Source of the DNA: Burkholderiaceae bacterium
GTDB lineage: Bacteria > Pseudomonadota > Gammaproteobacteria > Burkholderiales > Burkholderiaceae_D
DNA length: 64,000 nt
NCBI GenBank assembly: GCA_018261755.1
Contig: JAGTRJ010000002.1
Coordinates: 1 to 64,000 of the forward strand
Direction: 5' to 3'
In this document: positions 7,258-17,395 of the stretch, piece by piece
Layout of the letters: every line of letters begins with the position of its first letter
Position numbering within the stretch: the stretch's first letter is position 1
Made by a program: the position numbers and the translations under genes
The notes under the pieces: generated by a model
Databases searched by the model: none
What the model was told of the DNA's origin: nothing
What the model saw: only the letters and a program-made list of their open reading frames with translations

Positions 7258-8596
7258 CGGGCGGCGGCGCATTGCGGTCATCGGCGGTGGCTGGGCTGGT
7301 TGCGCCGCGGCGGTCGAACTGGCGCGCAACGGCGGCAAGGTCACGCTGTTCGAAGCGGCGCGCACGCTCGGCGGACGCGCACGGCAAGTTAAACTCGACG
7401 GACAGATGCTGGACAACGGCCAGCATATCCTGCTTGGCGCCTACAGTGAAACGCTGCGGATGCTGCGGCAGGTCGGCATCGATCCGAATGCCGCACTGCT
7501 GCGGCTGCCGTTGCAGATGCGCTATCCGCCAGCCACTGATGGCATCGAATTCATTGCGCCACGCCTGCCGGCGCCACTGCATCTGCTGCTGGCCCTATGG
7601 CGGGCGCGTGGACTGGCACGAGGAGACAAACTGGCGCTAGCGCGCTTCTTCAGCGCAGCCCGCTGGATGGAATGGCAGTTGAACGCCGATTGCAGCGTGG
7701 CCGAACTGCTGCTGCGGTTCGAGCAGACGCCGCGCCTGATTCAATTGTTATGGCAACCGTTGTGCATTGCCGCGCTGAACACACCGCCTGAACGGGCATC
7801 AGCCAGAATCTTCTTGCGCGTGCTGGGCGATAGCCTGGGCGCGCGGCGCGCGGCGTCCGACATGCTGCTGCCGCGCCTCGACCTGACTTCGCTCTTTCCG
7901 CAACAAGCGGCCATGTTCATCGAAAACCGTGGCGGCACCGTATTGCGCGGCGTGCGCGTGCGCAAGATTGAACAGGATGCCGATGGCTGGCAAATTGAAG
8001 GCATGCCGTTCGACGCCGTGGTGGTGGCGACGCAGGCATCACATGCCGCCGCACTGCTTGATGGTTTGTCCGACACCGGCATGCTGAACGCGCTGGCGCA
8101 CGAGGCAATCACCACCTGCTATCTGCGCTACGGTGCCGGCGTGCGGTTGGTGCAACCGTTTTTTGCATTAAGGGATGAGCCGGCCTGCGGCAAATGGGGG
8201 CAATACGTGTTCGATCGCGGCCAGCTCGACGAAACGCAGCAGGGATTGCTGGCGGTGGTAGTCAGCGTGTCGGATGCGGCGATTGCCATCGGCCAGCAGG
8301 CGCTTTCGGCCGCAATTGCCGCACAACTGGCAAACGAATTGCAACGGCCGGAACTGGCAACCCCGGAATGGACGAAAGTGGTTTCCGAACGGCGCGCCAC
8401 GTTCGCCTGCATGCCGTTACTGGCGCGGCCGGATAATTCAACAGGCATCGACCAACTGGTCCTTGCCGGCGATTACACCCGAAGCGATTATCCGGCAACG
8501 CTTGAAGCCGCAGTGCGCAGCGGTGTGAATGCCGCCAGACTATTGCTCAATCTTCCTTCGCCCCGGCAATATCGAGTTCATGAATCTTGCGCGTGA
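7250..8596 (+). CDS. hpnE: HpnE-type FAD-dependent squalene-forming oxidoreductase
   Basis: A 448-residue flavoprotein of the phytoene desaturase-like group. In the HpnCDE pathway HpnE reduces hydroxysqualene to squalene, the precursor of hopanoids. The FAD-binding V-I-G-G-G-W-A-G-C-A-A-A motif is near residue 10, followed by G-G-R-A and D-N-G-Q-H, and the C-terminal L-A-G-D-Y segment with S-G-x-x-A-A binds the cofactor. It starts with GTG at 7250, overlapping hpnD by eight bases, so the two are coupled. Its last 50 bases overlap the 3' end of ntrC on the other strand. Confidence 0.88.
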   Translation: MADGRRRIAVIGGGWAGCAAAVELARNGGKVTLFEAARTLGGRARQVKLDGQMLDNGQHILLGAYSETLRMLRQVGIDPNAALLRLPLQMRYPPATDGIEFIAPRLPAPLHLLLALWRARGLARGDKLALARFFSAARWMEWQLNADCSVAELLLRFEQTPRLIQLLWQPLCIAALNTPPERASARIFLRVLGDSLGARRAASDMLLPRLDLTSLFPQQAAMFIENRGGTVLRGVRVRKIEQDADGWQIEGMPFDAVVVATQASHAAALLDGLSDTGMLNALAHEAITTCYLRYGAGVRLVQPFFALRDEPACGKWGQYVFDRGQLDETQQGLLAVVVSVSDAAIAIGQQALSAAIAAQLANELQRPELATPEWTKVVSERRATFACMPLLARPDNSTGIDQLVLAGDYTRSDYPATLEAAVRSGVNAARLLLNLPSPRQYRVHESCA

Positions 8597-10013
8597 TCGT
8601 GTTGCGGCCGATGCCCAGACGCACGGCGGCATCGTTCTTGCGGCCATGCGTGTGTTTCAGCGCGGTCTTGATCACGGACGTTTCGAACTGGCGGCTGAGC
8701 ACATCCATCACGTCAGCCTGCCCATCTGACAGCAAGCGTGCCGCTTCGTCTTCCAGCAGTGCCAGCCAGTCGCCCTCACCCCGCGAACCCGCCTGCGGGT
8801 AAGCCAATACCGCTGGCGGCACCGCACTGGCCACATCCGTGCCGGATGCCTGCGGCTCATGGCCATGCAGCAATTCAGGCGGCAAATCGCTGATTTCGAC
8901 CGTCTGCCCCGGTGCCATCACCGTAATCCAGTTGCACAGGTTTTCCAGCTGGCGCACATTGCCCGGGAAATCGAGGCCCGTCAAAAATTGCAGCGCGCTG
9001 TCCGACATCCGCTTCGCTTCAACGCCAAGCTGTTTTGCGCTTTGCAGCAGGAAATGATGCGTCAGCAGCGGAATATCTTCGCGCCGCTCGCGCAGGCTCG
9101 GCAGGCGCAGCCGGATCACGTTCAGCCGGTGATACAAGTCTTCGCGGAACAGCCCTTCTTTCACGCGCTGCTCCAGATTCTGGTGTGTCGCCGCTATCAC
9201 GCGCACATTCGCCTTCAGCGGTTGATGACCGCCAACGCGATAGAAATGACCATCGGACAGCACGCGCAACAGGCGCGTTTGCAAATCGAACGGCATGTCG
9301 CCTATTTCATCCAGGAACAGCGTGCCGCCTTCCGCCTGTTCGAAACGTCCGCGTCTCGTTGCCTGCGCGCCGGTGAATGCACCGCGCTCGTGGCCGAACA
9401 GTTCGGATTCGAGCAAGTCCTTCGGAATCGCCGCCGTGTTCAACGCAATGAACGGCTGTGCCGAGCGCGGGCTGTGCTTGTGCAATGCGCGCGCGACCAG
9501 TTCCTTGCCGGTGCCGGATTCGCCGGTAATCAGCACGGTCACGTTTGATTGCGACAGCCGGCCAATCGCGCGGAACACATCCTGCATCGCTGGCGCCTGT
9601 CCGAGGATTTCCTGCGAATCGGCCGAGCGCTGTTCGACGCTGGTTTCGCGCATGCTTTCTTCCAGCGCGCGCTGAATCAGTTCGACCGCCTTTTCGACGT
9701 CGAACGGCTTGGCCAGATATTCGAACGCCCCGCCCTGAAAAGCGGCCACGGCGGAATCGAGATCGGAAAATGCGGTCATGATGATGACCGGCACTTCCGG
9801 ATACTTTGCCTTGATCGCCTGCAACAATTCGAGGCCGGAACCGCCCGGCATCCGAATATCGGACACCAGCACCTGCGGCATTTCATTCTGCGATGCCGCC
9901 AGCGCATCGCGCGCATTCGAAAAACTCTGCGTGGCCAGGTTTTCGCGCGCCAGCGCCTTTTCCAGCACCCAGCGAATCGATTGATCGTCGTCAACTATCC
10001 AGATTGGTCTCAT
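8547..10013 (-). CDS. ntrC: Nitrogen regulation response regulator NtrC (GlnG)
   Basis: Sigma-54 activator of the nitrogen response. It has a receiver domain (phospho-acceptor Asp52, in V-S-D-I-R-M-P-G), a central AAA+ domain with Walker A G-E-S-G-T-G-K-E and the sigma-54 contact loop G-A-F-T-G-A, and a Fis-type helix-turn-helix at the end (N-D-A-A-V-R-L-G-I-G-R-N-T-I). The open frame begins at a GTG at 10019; I prefer the ATG two codons later (M-R-P-I-W-I-V-D-D-D), giving 488 residues. It follows ntrB by ten bases in the same operon, and the likely targets include the sigma-54 promoter of nearby glnA. Confidence 0.95.
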   Translation of the reverse strand: MRPIWIVDDDQSIRWVLEKALARENLATQSFSNARDALAASQNEMPQVLVSDIRMPGGSGLELLQAIKAKYPEVPVIIMTAFSDLDSAVAAFQGGAFEYLAKPFDVEKAVELIQRALEESMRETSVEQRSADSQEILGQAPAMQDVFRAIGRLSQSNVTVLITGESGTGKELVARALHKHSPRSAQPFIALNTAAIPKDLLESELFGHERGAFTGAQATRRGRFEQAEGGTLFLDEIGDMPFDLQTRLLRVLSDGHFYRVGGHQPLKANVRVIAATHQNLEQRVKEGLFREDLYHRLNVIRLRLPSLRERREDIPLLTHHFLLQSAKQLGVEAKRMSDSALQFLTGLDFPGNVRQLENLCNWITVMAPGQTVEISDLPPELLHGHEPQASGTDVASAVPPAVLAYPQAGSRGEGDWLALLEDEAARLLSDGQADVMDVLSRQFETSVIKTALKHTHGRKNDAAVRLGIGRNTITRKIHELDIAGAKED

Positions 10014-10023
10014 GGTCACATGT

Positions 10024-11100
10024 TTATGGCAAAGGTATCCGTATTCTGAAATCGGTATGTCCGGGCCGGCTTTCGCATTCGATCACGCCGAGATGCTGCT
10101 GAATGAACGTCTGCGCCAGCGTCAGCCCCAACCCGCTGCCGCCATCCCTGCCAGACACCAGCGGATAAAAGATGCGCTCGCTGATTTCCGGCGGAATGCC
10201 CGGGCCGTTGTCTATGATATGCAAATCCAGTGCCAGCCTGTAGCGAATTTTCGCCAGCGTCACCTGGCGCGACACCCGTGTCTTGAAAGTCAGCTCTGCA
10301 TCACCGTTGGCAATGCGGTCGGTCAGCGCCTCGGCCGCATTGTGCGCGATGTTCAACACTGCCTGTATTAGCTGTTCCTTATCGCCGCGGAATTCCGGAA
10401 TCGACAGATCGTAATCGCGCCGGATCGTCAAGCCATCGGGAAATTCCGCCACAATCAGGCTGCGCACGCGCTCGCACACTTCGTGAATATTGACGTCACC
10501 AACGATATGCGGCCGCCGGTGCGGCGCCAGCAGCCGATCTACCAGCGTCTGCAGCCGGCCAGCTTCGCGGATAATGACCTGCGTATATTCGCGCAATTCG
10601 CGCAGATGCCGTTCGGGCAATTCCATTTCCAGCAATTGCGCCGCGCCGCGGATTCCGCCCAGAGGGTTCTTGATTTCATGCGCGAGATTGCGGATCAGCT
10701 CCTTGTTCGCCTGACTTTGGTCGAACAGTCGCTCTTCCCGGTTCAGCTTCAACTGCTGCACATTTTCGCGCAGCTCAAACAGCACCGGCGTGGCGCGGTT
10801 ATCAAGCACCGATACCAGACAATCGACCTGCAACGATTCGCGCCCCGCCCGTTCGAGCGTCAAATCCAGCCGCAGTTCGGAAAACTCCTGCGCCATTGCC
10901 TGATTGAATACCGTCTCCAACTGTTCGCCATTGACAAACAGCGACCACAACTTGTGCTGCTGCAGCCCCTTGAGCGAACTGTCCAGCATGTGCTCCGCCG
11001 CCGGATTGACATGGCGAATACATCCGCTGCCGTCGAGCAAAATGACCGCCGACGCCAGCAAATCCAGCCCACTCAATGAATTCGTGTGCGGTGCATCCAA
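10024..11100 (-). CDS. ntrB: Nitrogen regulation sensor kinase NtrB (GlnL)
   Basis: A 358-residue soluble histidine kinase that phosphorylates NtrC under nitrogen limitation and is controlled by PII. It has an N-terminal PAS domain, the H-box R-N-L-A-H-E-I-K-N-P-L-G with His141, and an ATP-binding domain with D-N-G-P-G-I-P and G-S-G-L-G-L-T. There are no membrane segments, as expected. It is the first gene of the ntrBC pair. A terminator of the DUF4124 gene lies just upstream, so ntrBC probably has its own promoter in the short gap or depends on readthrough. Confidence 0.95.
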   Translation of the reverse strand: MDAPHTNSLSGLDLLASAVILLDGSGCIRHVNPAAEHMLDSSLKGLQQHKLWSLFVNGEQLETVFNQAMAQEFSELRLDLTLERAGRESLQVDCLVSVLDNRATPVLFELRENVQQLKLNREERLFDQSQANKELIRNLAHEIKNPLGGIRGAAQLLEMELPERHLRELREYTQVIIREAGRLQTLVDRLLAPHRRPHIVGDVNIHEVCERVRSLIVAEFPDGLTIRRDYDLSIPEFRGDKEQLIQAVLNIAHNAAEALTDRIANGDAELTFKTRVSRQVTLAKIRYRLALDLHIIDNGPGIPPEISERIFYPLVSGRDGGSGLGLTLAQTFIQQHLGVIECESRPGHTDFRIRIPLP

Positions 11101-11122
11101 TGGTTTTCCCCCGCTAGCGGAT

Positions 11123-11146
11123 AAAAAAAAGGCCGCTCACGCGGCC
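11123..11146 (-). terminator. Rho-independent terminator after the DUF4124 gene
   Basis: On the minus strand GGCCGC-gtga-GCGGCC is followed by eight T. It separates the DUF4124 gene from ntrB. Confidence 0.85.
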
Positions 11147-11179
11147 TGTGTCCTGCATGCGCCGCACGGGCGCACAGAC

Positions 11180-11665
11180 CTACTTCAGATTGCCTATCTC
11201 ACGCTTGAGCGCCTCAATGTTCTTTTCGCTACGCTCGATGTCTTCCTTCATCTTGCCAACACGTTCCTGGTATTTGGCGTAATTCTTTTCATTTCCCTGG
11301 CGTTCAGGCTCGCCGTTGTTATATTCCTTTTTCAAGTTGGCAAGCTTCTGCTCTTCCGTCCGCTGCTCATCCAGCAATATCTGCTTGCGGTCACTGTCAC
11401 GCGATTTTTGCGTTGCGCCGTCAACCTTCGGAAAATTAGCCGGCGAACTGGCCTTCTTCGGCGCAGCAGCCTGCGCAGGCCTGTTCGATGGCGCAGGCAC
11501 CGTGGTCAATCCCGGCAATGCAATCTTCTTGCATCCTTTCGTGATGCCGGTATTGCGATATTCCTTGCGCCCCTGCTTGTCAACGCACAGATAAACATCC
11601 GACGCGGCACAGGCACAGCCTGCAACGGCGGTAAAAAACAGGAGTGCTGCAAACTGTCGTTTCAT
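11180..11665 (-). CDS. DUF4124 exported protein with C-terminal coiled coil
   Basis: A 161-residue protein with a signal peptide (MKRQFAALLFFTAVAGCACA), then a DUF4124 domain, recognisable from V-Y-L-C-V-D-K-Q-G-R-K-E-Y-R-N-T-G. A Pro/Ala linker follows, and residues about 90-161 are charged and heptad-like, predicting a coiled coil. The A-V-A-G-C stretch could also be read as a lipobox. The frame is open far upstream, but residues before this Met look like translated leader. DUF4124 genes are commonly found between glnA and ntrB in Burkholderiales; the function is unknown. Confidence 0.78.
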   Translation of the reverse strand: MKRQFAALLFFTAVAGCACAASDVYLCVDKQGRKEYRNTGITKGCKKIALPGLTTVPAPSNRPAQAAAPKKASSPANFPKVDGATQKSRDSDRKQILLDEQRTEEQKLANLKKEYNNGEPERQGNEKNYAKYQERVGKMKEDIERSEKNIEALKREIGNLK

Positions 11666-11754
11666 GGCATTTTCGGGGAGACTGGTTCGAACCTTCGCCA
11701 GTTTATGCCAATAACGAAAGCAATTCAAACCTGAATTCCAGCAGATCAGCCAAG

Positions 11755-11784
11755 AAAAAAGGCGGAGAAGCAAGCCTCTCCGCC
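11755..11784 (-). terminator. Rho-independent terminator of glnA
   Basis: On the minus strand GGCGGAGA and TCTCCGCC pair around an 8-base loop, followed by six T, about 65 bases after the glnA stop. Confidence 0.85.
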
Positions 11785-11849
11785 GAACCGCTACAAGAGA
11801 GAACCAGCACATGTGCACCGAAAAGCCAAAGGTGCACACGTCCAGGTCA

Positions 11850-13265
11850 TTACAGCGAGTAGTACATATCGTATTCAACCGGATGCACGGCCATGCGGAA
11901 ACGCGTGACTTCCTGCATCTTCAGTTCGAGATACGCATCGATCATCGTGTTGCTGAATACACCGCCGCGAGTCAGGAATTCGCGATCCTTGTCCAGCGCC
12001 TCAAGCGCCTGATCCAGTGACGAGCATACGGTCGGGATCAGTGCATCTTCTTCCGGCGGCAGGTGGTACAGGTCTTTCGATGCGGCTTCTCCCGGGTGGA
12101 TCTTGTTCTGCACGCCGTCCAGACCCGCCATCAGCAGCGCGGAGAAACACAGGTACGGATTGGCGGACGGATCCGGGAAGCGGGTTTCAATGCGGCGCGC
12201 TTTCGGGTTCGCAACGTGCGGGATGCGGATCGAAGCCGAGCGGTTGCGTGCCGAATAGGCCAGCTTCACCGGTGCCTCGAAGCCCGGAACCAGGCGCTTA
12301 TACGAGTTCGTGCCCGGGTTGGTGATCGCGTTCAGCGCGCGTGCGTGCTTGATGATGCCGCCGATATAGTACAGCGCGAAATCGGACAGGCCGGCATAGC
12401 CGTCGCCCGCGAACAGGTTCTGGCCGTTCTTCCACACGGACTGGTGCACATGCATGCCGGAGCCATTGTCGCCAACCAGCGGCTTCGGCATGAAGGTCGC
12501 TGTCTTGCCGTAGGTGTGTGCCACATTCCAGATCACATATTTCTGCAGCTGAGTCCAGTCGGCACGCTCAACCAGGGTCGAAAACCTGGTGCCAAGTTCC
12601 ATTTGACCTGCGCCAGCCACTTCGTGGTGATGAACCTCAACCGGAATACCGAGCGATTCGAGAATCAGGCTCATTTCCGAACGCATATCCTGGAAGCTAT
12701 CGACCGGCGGAACCGGGAAATAGCCGCCCTTGACGGTCGGACGATGACCGGAATTGCCGCCTTCAATCTTGGCACTGGTGGACCAGGAACCTTCTTCAGA
12801 TTCGATCTTGAAGAAAGCGCCGGACATGTCATTGCCCCAGCGAATGCTGTCAAAAACGAAAAATTCCGGCTCCGGACCGAAATAGGCTGTATCACCCAGG
12901 CCGGACGATTTCAGATAGGATTCGGCGCGCTTCGCGATCGAGCGCGGGTCACGGTCGTAACCTTTACCATCGGACGGCTCGATAACGTCGCACTGCATGA
13001 ACAGCGTCGTTTCTTCGAAGAACGGGTCGATGTTGGCGGTGTTCGGATCCGGCATCAGCAGCATGTCGGAGGCTTCAATGCCTTTCCAGCCGGCAATCGA
13101 GGAACCGTCAAACGCATGGCCCGAATCGAATTTGTCCATATCAAAATGCGAAACCGGAACGCTTACGTGCTGCTCCTTGCCCCGGGTATCGGTAAAGCGA
13201 AAATCGACGAACTTGACTTCGTTGTCTTTCACCATCTTCAAGACGTCTGCGGCAGTTTTTGCCAT
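11850..13265 (-). CDS. glnA: Glutamine synthetase type I
   Basis: Makes glutamine from glutamate, ammonia and ATP; a dodecamer in the cytoplasm. The 471 residues match the usual length of GSI-beta. The F-D-G-S-S-I-A-G-W and P-E-P-E-F-F segments and the glutamate-binding [12 protein letters not shown] are present. Tyr400 in [10 protein letters not shown] corresponds to the adenylylation site, so control by GlnE is expected. It is transcribed toward the DUF4124 gene and ntrBC but ends in its own terminator. A sigma-54 promoter and three NtrC-like palindromes lie upstream. Confidence 0.97.
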   Translation of the reverse strand: MAKTAADVLKMVKDNEVKFVDFRFTDTRGKEQHVSVPVSHFDMDKFDSGHAFDGSSIAGWKGIEASDMLLMPDPNTANIDPFFEETTLFMQCDVIEPSDGKGYDRDPRSIAKRAESYLKSSGLGDTAYFGPEPEFFVFDSIRWGNDMSGAFFKIESEEGSWSTSAKIEGGNSGHRPTVKGGYFPVPPVDSFQDMRSEMSLILESLGIPVEVHHHEVAGAGQMELGTRFSTLVERADWTQLQKYVIWNVAHTYGKTATFMPKPLVGDNGSGMHVHQSVWKNGQNLFAGDGYAGLSDFALYYIGGIIKHARALNAITNPGTNSYKRLVPGFEAPVKLAYSARNRSASIRIPHVANPKARRIETRFPDPSANPYLCFSALLMAGLDGVQNKIHPGEAASKDLYHLPPEEDALIPTVCSSLDQALEALDKDREFLTRGGVFSNTMIDAYLELKMQEVTRFRMAVHPVEYDMYYSL

Positions 13266-13383
13266 GCGAATCTCCTCAAGAATAATGTCAAATGAATGTT
13301 GAACCGACGTATGCGTAGTCGTTTATGCCAACTCGCCACACAGCATGGGCAAACCCCAGCGCAGTCGTAACCCGGCTATTCGA

Positions 13384-13399
13384 AGCAGTTTCCATGCCA
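13384..13399 (-). promoter_or_regulatory. Sigma-54 promoter of glnA
   Basis: On the minus strand TGGCAT-n5-CTGCT matches the -24/-12 consensus, with GG and GC at the correct distance. Transcription would start near 13372, giving a leader of about 107 bases. Confidence 0.65.
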
Positions 13400-13507
13400 G
13401 TATCCAGCAGGGACAATGGCCGGCGATCGCCGTACGGAACTGTCTGATTTTGTTCGGGAAACCTGCCAGCCACCAAACTCGCTACGGTGCACTCCACCAG
13501 CAACAAA

Positions 13508-13592
13508 TCACCAAAATGGTGCCAACCGCATCAATCGCCCCAAATTTGTGCAATCCGTATTATTGCGCCGAAATATTGCATCAATTTGGTGC
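13508..13592. promoter_or_regulatory. Three NtrC-type binding sites upstream of glnA
   Basis: Three palindromes of the form GCACC-N5-GGTGC lie at 13509-13522 (CACC-N5-GGTGC), 13537-13551 (GCCCC-N5-TGTGC) and 13578-13592 (GCATC-N5-GGTGC). They stand 110-210 bases upstream of the sigma-54 promoter, a normal enhancer distance for NtrC. Confidence 0.65.
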
Positions 13593-13707
13593 GTGTTGAA
13601 ATTGTCGCACATCAGACATTTTATACACGGATAACTTGTTATTTTAGAAACAAAATATCCAACATGGTTTGATCTAAAACAATGCAGCTTTACCAATCCC
13701 GGTCAAC

Positions 13708-14625
13708 ATGACATCGAAGGTGCCTGCATCCAGCGAGCGCCAGCCATCGGAATGTGTGCGTCACAGCCAGCAAGAACAACTTCGGCAGGCAGCAACACCA
13801 CCAGACGAGGAATCGGCCATGAATGCACTGAAGAACGAACGCAGTTCCAAGTCAGTTACCGATGACAAGACGGTACCGCCGGCCAGTCGGCAACAGCAAT
13901 TGCCATTGCAACTGGAGCTGGATATCTGCCAGCAGACAGTCAATGCGCAAAACCATTCCAGCGATCAGTTGCGCCGCCTTTCCAATTATCTGATGTATGT
14001 CTGCGATGAAGAGCGCCAGCGGCTAGCCAATGAAATACACGATACGCTAGGACAGAATCTGCTGGCACTGAAGATTGACGTGTCGATGCTGCATGCGCGC
14101 ACGAGGAAAAACCATCCGCGCATCAATCACAGGGCAGCCATCATGATGGAACACCTTGACGTTGCCGTGGCCAATGTTCGGGAAATCATCAACAACCTGT
14201 ATCCGCCGGTGCTGAAGCTGGGCTTGCTGGCGTCGGTTGAATGGAAGGTGGGCGAATTTGAAAAACGCCACCCGATTGCCTGCACACTGCAGGTCGATGG
14301 GCATGACACCGATTACGCGCCTTATGATGGTTATTCGATGCCGATGATCCGCATCCTGCACGAATCGCTGAAAAACGTCGCCCGTCACGCAAGTGCCAAC
14401 TGCGTCAATGTGGCCCTCTCGGGCGTTCCCCGCCGTTTGACGATGCAGGTGGTCGATGACGGCGTCGGCATTCACCCGGATCATTTATGCAAGGACGGCG
14501 CCTATGGCCTGGTCTGGATACGCGAGCGCATCGGCGCGCTGGGAGGCGAATTCACAATCGGCACGAATGCTCGGCAAAAAGGCACCATGCTGACCGTTTC
14601 CCTTCCAGGGCGGGCATCGGCGTGA
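13708..14625 (+). CDS. Orphan cytoplasmic histidine kinase (NarX/DegS type, HisKA_3)
   Basis: A 305-residue kinase with no membrane segment and no recognisable sensor domain. The first 100 residues are polar and probably disordered or coiled. The phospho-acceptor motif E-R-Q-R-L-A-N-E-I-H-D-T-L-G-Q lies near residue 105-120, followed by an ATP-binding domain with H-E-S-L-K-N-V-A-R-H-A, D-D-G-V-G-I and G-L-x-W-I-R-E-R-I. No response regulator is adjacent. It ends one base before btuF on the opposite strand. It closely resembles the kinase core encoded at 19964-22042, on the other side of the btu genes. Confidence 0.82.
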   Translation: MTSKVPASSERQPSECVRHSQQEQLRQAATPPDEESAMNALKNERSSKSVTDDKTVPPASRQQQLPLQLELDICQQTVNAQNHSSDQLRRLSNYLMYVCDEERQRLANEIHDTLGQNLLALKIDVSMLHARTRKNHPRINHRAAIMMEHLDVAVANVREIINNLYPPVLKLGLLASVEWKVGEFEKRHPIACTLQVDGHDTDYAPYDGYSMPMIRILHESLKNVARHASANCVNVALSGVPRRLTMQVVDDGVGIHPDHLCKDGAYGLVWIRERIGALGGEFTIGTNARQKGTMLTVSLPGRASA

Positions 14626-14626
14626 A

Positions 14627-15499
14627 TCAGCGCGCCTGTTCCATCGCCTCGCACAAGGCTTGCACGCCATCGGCCATGCGCGGCCCTGGCCGGTCAAGCA
14701 GATCGGGATTCAACCGGAACAGCTTGCCTCTGCGCACCGCGTCCACCACCGGATAACTGCGCCAGAATGCCAGTCCGCGACCACCGGGATCAACGTTGTT
14801 CGAAACAATCACCTGTGGATTGGCTGCCAGCACCGCCTCGATGCCTACTTGTGGCGCAATCGACGGCAATCCGCCAAAAATGTTCGTACCGCCGCACAGC
14901 CGGATCGCCTCGCCAACCAGGTGCCGGTCGTTTAACGTGTACAGCGGGCGTTCGGACACCTGGTAAAACACGCGCAGCTTCGGCCGCTGGCTGAAACGCG
15001 CCGACAACGCCGCCAGCTTGCGGCGGAATTCACCCGCCTGTTGCTGCGCGCGCTGTTCGTGGCCAAGCAGCTTGCCCAACCGCACAATGCTGTCGGCAAT
15101 GTCGTCCAGTTTCCTCGGATCGCTGATGAATACCGCAATGCCGCGCCGGCGCAGTTGATCGATCTGGCGTTGCGGCACGCCATAGCGCCATGCAACCACC
15201 AGCTCGGGCTTCAATGCCAGCACGTGCTCGATGTCGATCTGCTTGTGGTCGCCAACGACAGGAATGGCGCGCGCCACCGGCGGATAAGTGCTGTAACTGC
15301 CGCGGCCAACGATGTTGCCGAGGCCGCCAGCGGCATGCACCAGTTCCATCGTATGCGGCGCCAGCGTGATGATGCGCCTTGCCGGCTGCGGCAGCGTTAC
15401 CGCATGACTGAGATCGTCATTGACGCCAATCGCAGCAAACGCATCAGCCGCGACATTGAGCATCAGCAGTAGCGCCAAAAGAAAAGTTCTTTGCTTCAT
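14627..15499 (-). CDS. btuF: Cobalamin-binding periplasmic protein BtuF
   Basis: Periplasmic binding protein that delivers vitamin B12 to the BtuCD transporter. The 290 residues start with a signal peptide (M-K-Q-R-T-F-L-L-A-L-L) ending near A-D-A-F-A, followed by the two-lobed fold with R-I-I-T-L-A-P-H-T-M-E-L and a P-E-L-V-V-A-W segment. I chose the ATG at 15499, 12 bases after the btuD stop, because AAGGG lies upstream; a TTG seven codons earlier is less likely. It is the last gene of the riboswitch-controlled locus. A role in transport of another corrinoid or siderophore cannot be excluded from sequence alone, but context favours B12. Confidence 0.85.
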   Translation of the reverse strand: MKQRTFLLALLLMLNVAADAFAAIGVNDDLSHAVTLPQPARRIITLAPHTMELVHAAGGLGNIVGRGSYSTYPPVARAIPVVGDHKQIDIEHVLALKPELVVAWRYGVPQRQIDQLRRRGIAVFISDPRKLDDIADSIVRLGKLLGHEQRAQQQAGEFRRKLAALSARFSQRPKLRVFYQVSERPLYTLNDRHLVGEAIRLCGGTNIFGGLPSIAPQVGIEAVLAANPQVIVSNNVDPGGRGLAFWRSYPVVDAVRRGKLFRLNPDLLDRPGPRMADGVQALCEAMEQAR

Positions 15500-15510
15500 C
15501 ACCTGCCCTT

Positions 15511-16332
<822 letters not shown>

Positions 16333-16333
16333 A

Positions 16334-17395
16334 TCATTTCCGATGCAATTGATGCAACTGAAACAGGAATACCGGCACACCGATCAGCGCTGTCACCGCG
16401 CCAACCGGCAACTGCTGCGGCGCCAGCAGCGTGCGTGCCAGAATATCGGCCAGCAGCAGAAAGATGCCGCCGGCCAGCGTTGCAGCCGGCAGCAGCACGC
16501 GGTGATCGGCACCGAAAGCGAAACGGCAGCCGTGCGGCACGATCAAACCGACAAAACCGATGCTGCCGGCGCTAGTCACCGCACTGGCCGTCAACAGCGT
16601 CGCGCACACGAACAGCCCCTTGCGCAGCGCGCCAACGCGCACGCCCAGCGTCGCCGCTGCGTCATCGTGCAATGCCAGCAAGTTGATCGGTCGCGCTTCG
16701 CGCATTGCGATTGCCAGCGATGTCAGCAACACTAGCCACGGCAGCCAGGCTGCCTGCGCGCCGGACAAGTCGCCCATCAGCCAGAACACCATGCCGCGCA
16801 GGCTGGTATCCGGCGCCAGCGACAACATCAGCGTCACCAGCGCGCTGCAGCCGGCGGCGAGGATCACGCCGGTCAGCAACAGCAGCGGTGCGCGCCCTTC
16901 CGCCTGACCGCCGCGCAGATCACGCCGCGCCAGCAGATACAGCAACAGCGAAATCGCCGCCGCACCAGCAAACGCGCCGGCATCGACCATCCAGGCCGCC
17001 CCGGCAACCAGCATCGCCGCCAGCGCGCCGACCGACGCGCCGCTCGACACCCCCAGCACATACGGATCGGCCAGCGGATTGCGCAACAGCGTCTGCATCA
17101 TCACGCCAGCCAGCGCCAGCGCCGCGCCGGTAGCGAACGCGGCCAGCGCCCGCGCCAGCCGCAATTCCAGCAGCACCGCCGGCAGCGAAACCGGTTCACC
17201 GCGCAGGATGTCAACCAGCCCGGATGCCAGCTCGGCCAGTGGCACGCCGACCGAACCTGCGACACCGGCGAGCAGCAACGACGCGAGCGACGCCGCCAGC
17301 AGCGCACCGATGATCAGCGCCGCCCGCCCACGGCCAATACCGTGACGTTTGCCTGTTCCATCATCCATTTTTACCGATTTATCTGGGGTATCCAT
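16334..17395 (-). CDS. btuC: Cobalamin ABC transporter permease BtuC
   Basis: FecCD-family inner-membrane permease of 353 residues with about ten hydrophobic helices. The L-R-L-A-R-A-L-A-A-F-x-x-G-A-x-L-A-L-A-G and N-P-L-A-D-P-Y-V-L-G-V-S-S-G-A-S-V-G segments and the late G-x-I-G-F-V-G-L-I-V-P-H motif are characteristic. The start is uncertain: the ATG at 17395 lies inside the left edge of repeat copy B, and another ATG at 17368 is possible; neither has a good ribosome site. It follows btuB by about 200 bases, filled by the repeat. Confidence 0.87.
   Translation of the reverse strand: MDTPDKSVKMDDGTGKRHGIGRGRAALIIGALLAASLASLLLAGVAGSVGVPLAELASGLVDILRGEPVSLPAVLLELRLARALAAFATGAALALAGVMMQTLLRNPLADPYVLGVSSGASVGALAAMLVAGAAWMVDAGAFAGAAAISLLLYLLARRDLRGGQAEGRAPLLLLTGVILAAGCSALVTLMLSLAPDTSLRGMVFWLMGDLSGAQAAWLPWLVLLTSLAIAMREARPINLLALHDDAAATLGVRVGALRKGLFVCATLLTASAVTSAGSIGFVGLIVPHGCRFAFGADHRVLLPAATLAGGIFLLLADILARTLLAPQQLPVGAVTALIGVPVFLFQLHQLHRK

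Noticed and set aside
12063-13295. A 410-codon frame opposite glnA
   Set aside because: Mirror of a highly conserved gene; it also spans the glnA start region without its own signals.
13509-13524. TTGGCAC followed by TTTTGG as a second sigma-54 promoter of glnA
   Set aside because: The -12 GC is missing at the correct distance, and the sequence is better explained as part of an NtrC site (CACC-N5-GGTGC).
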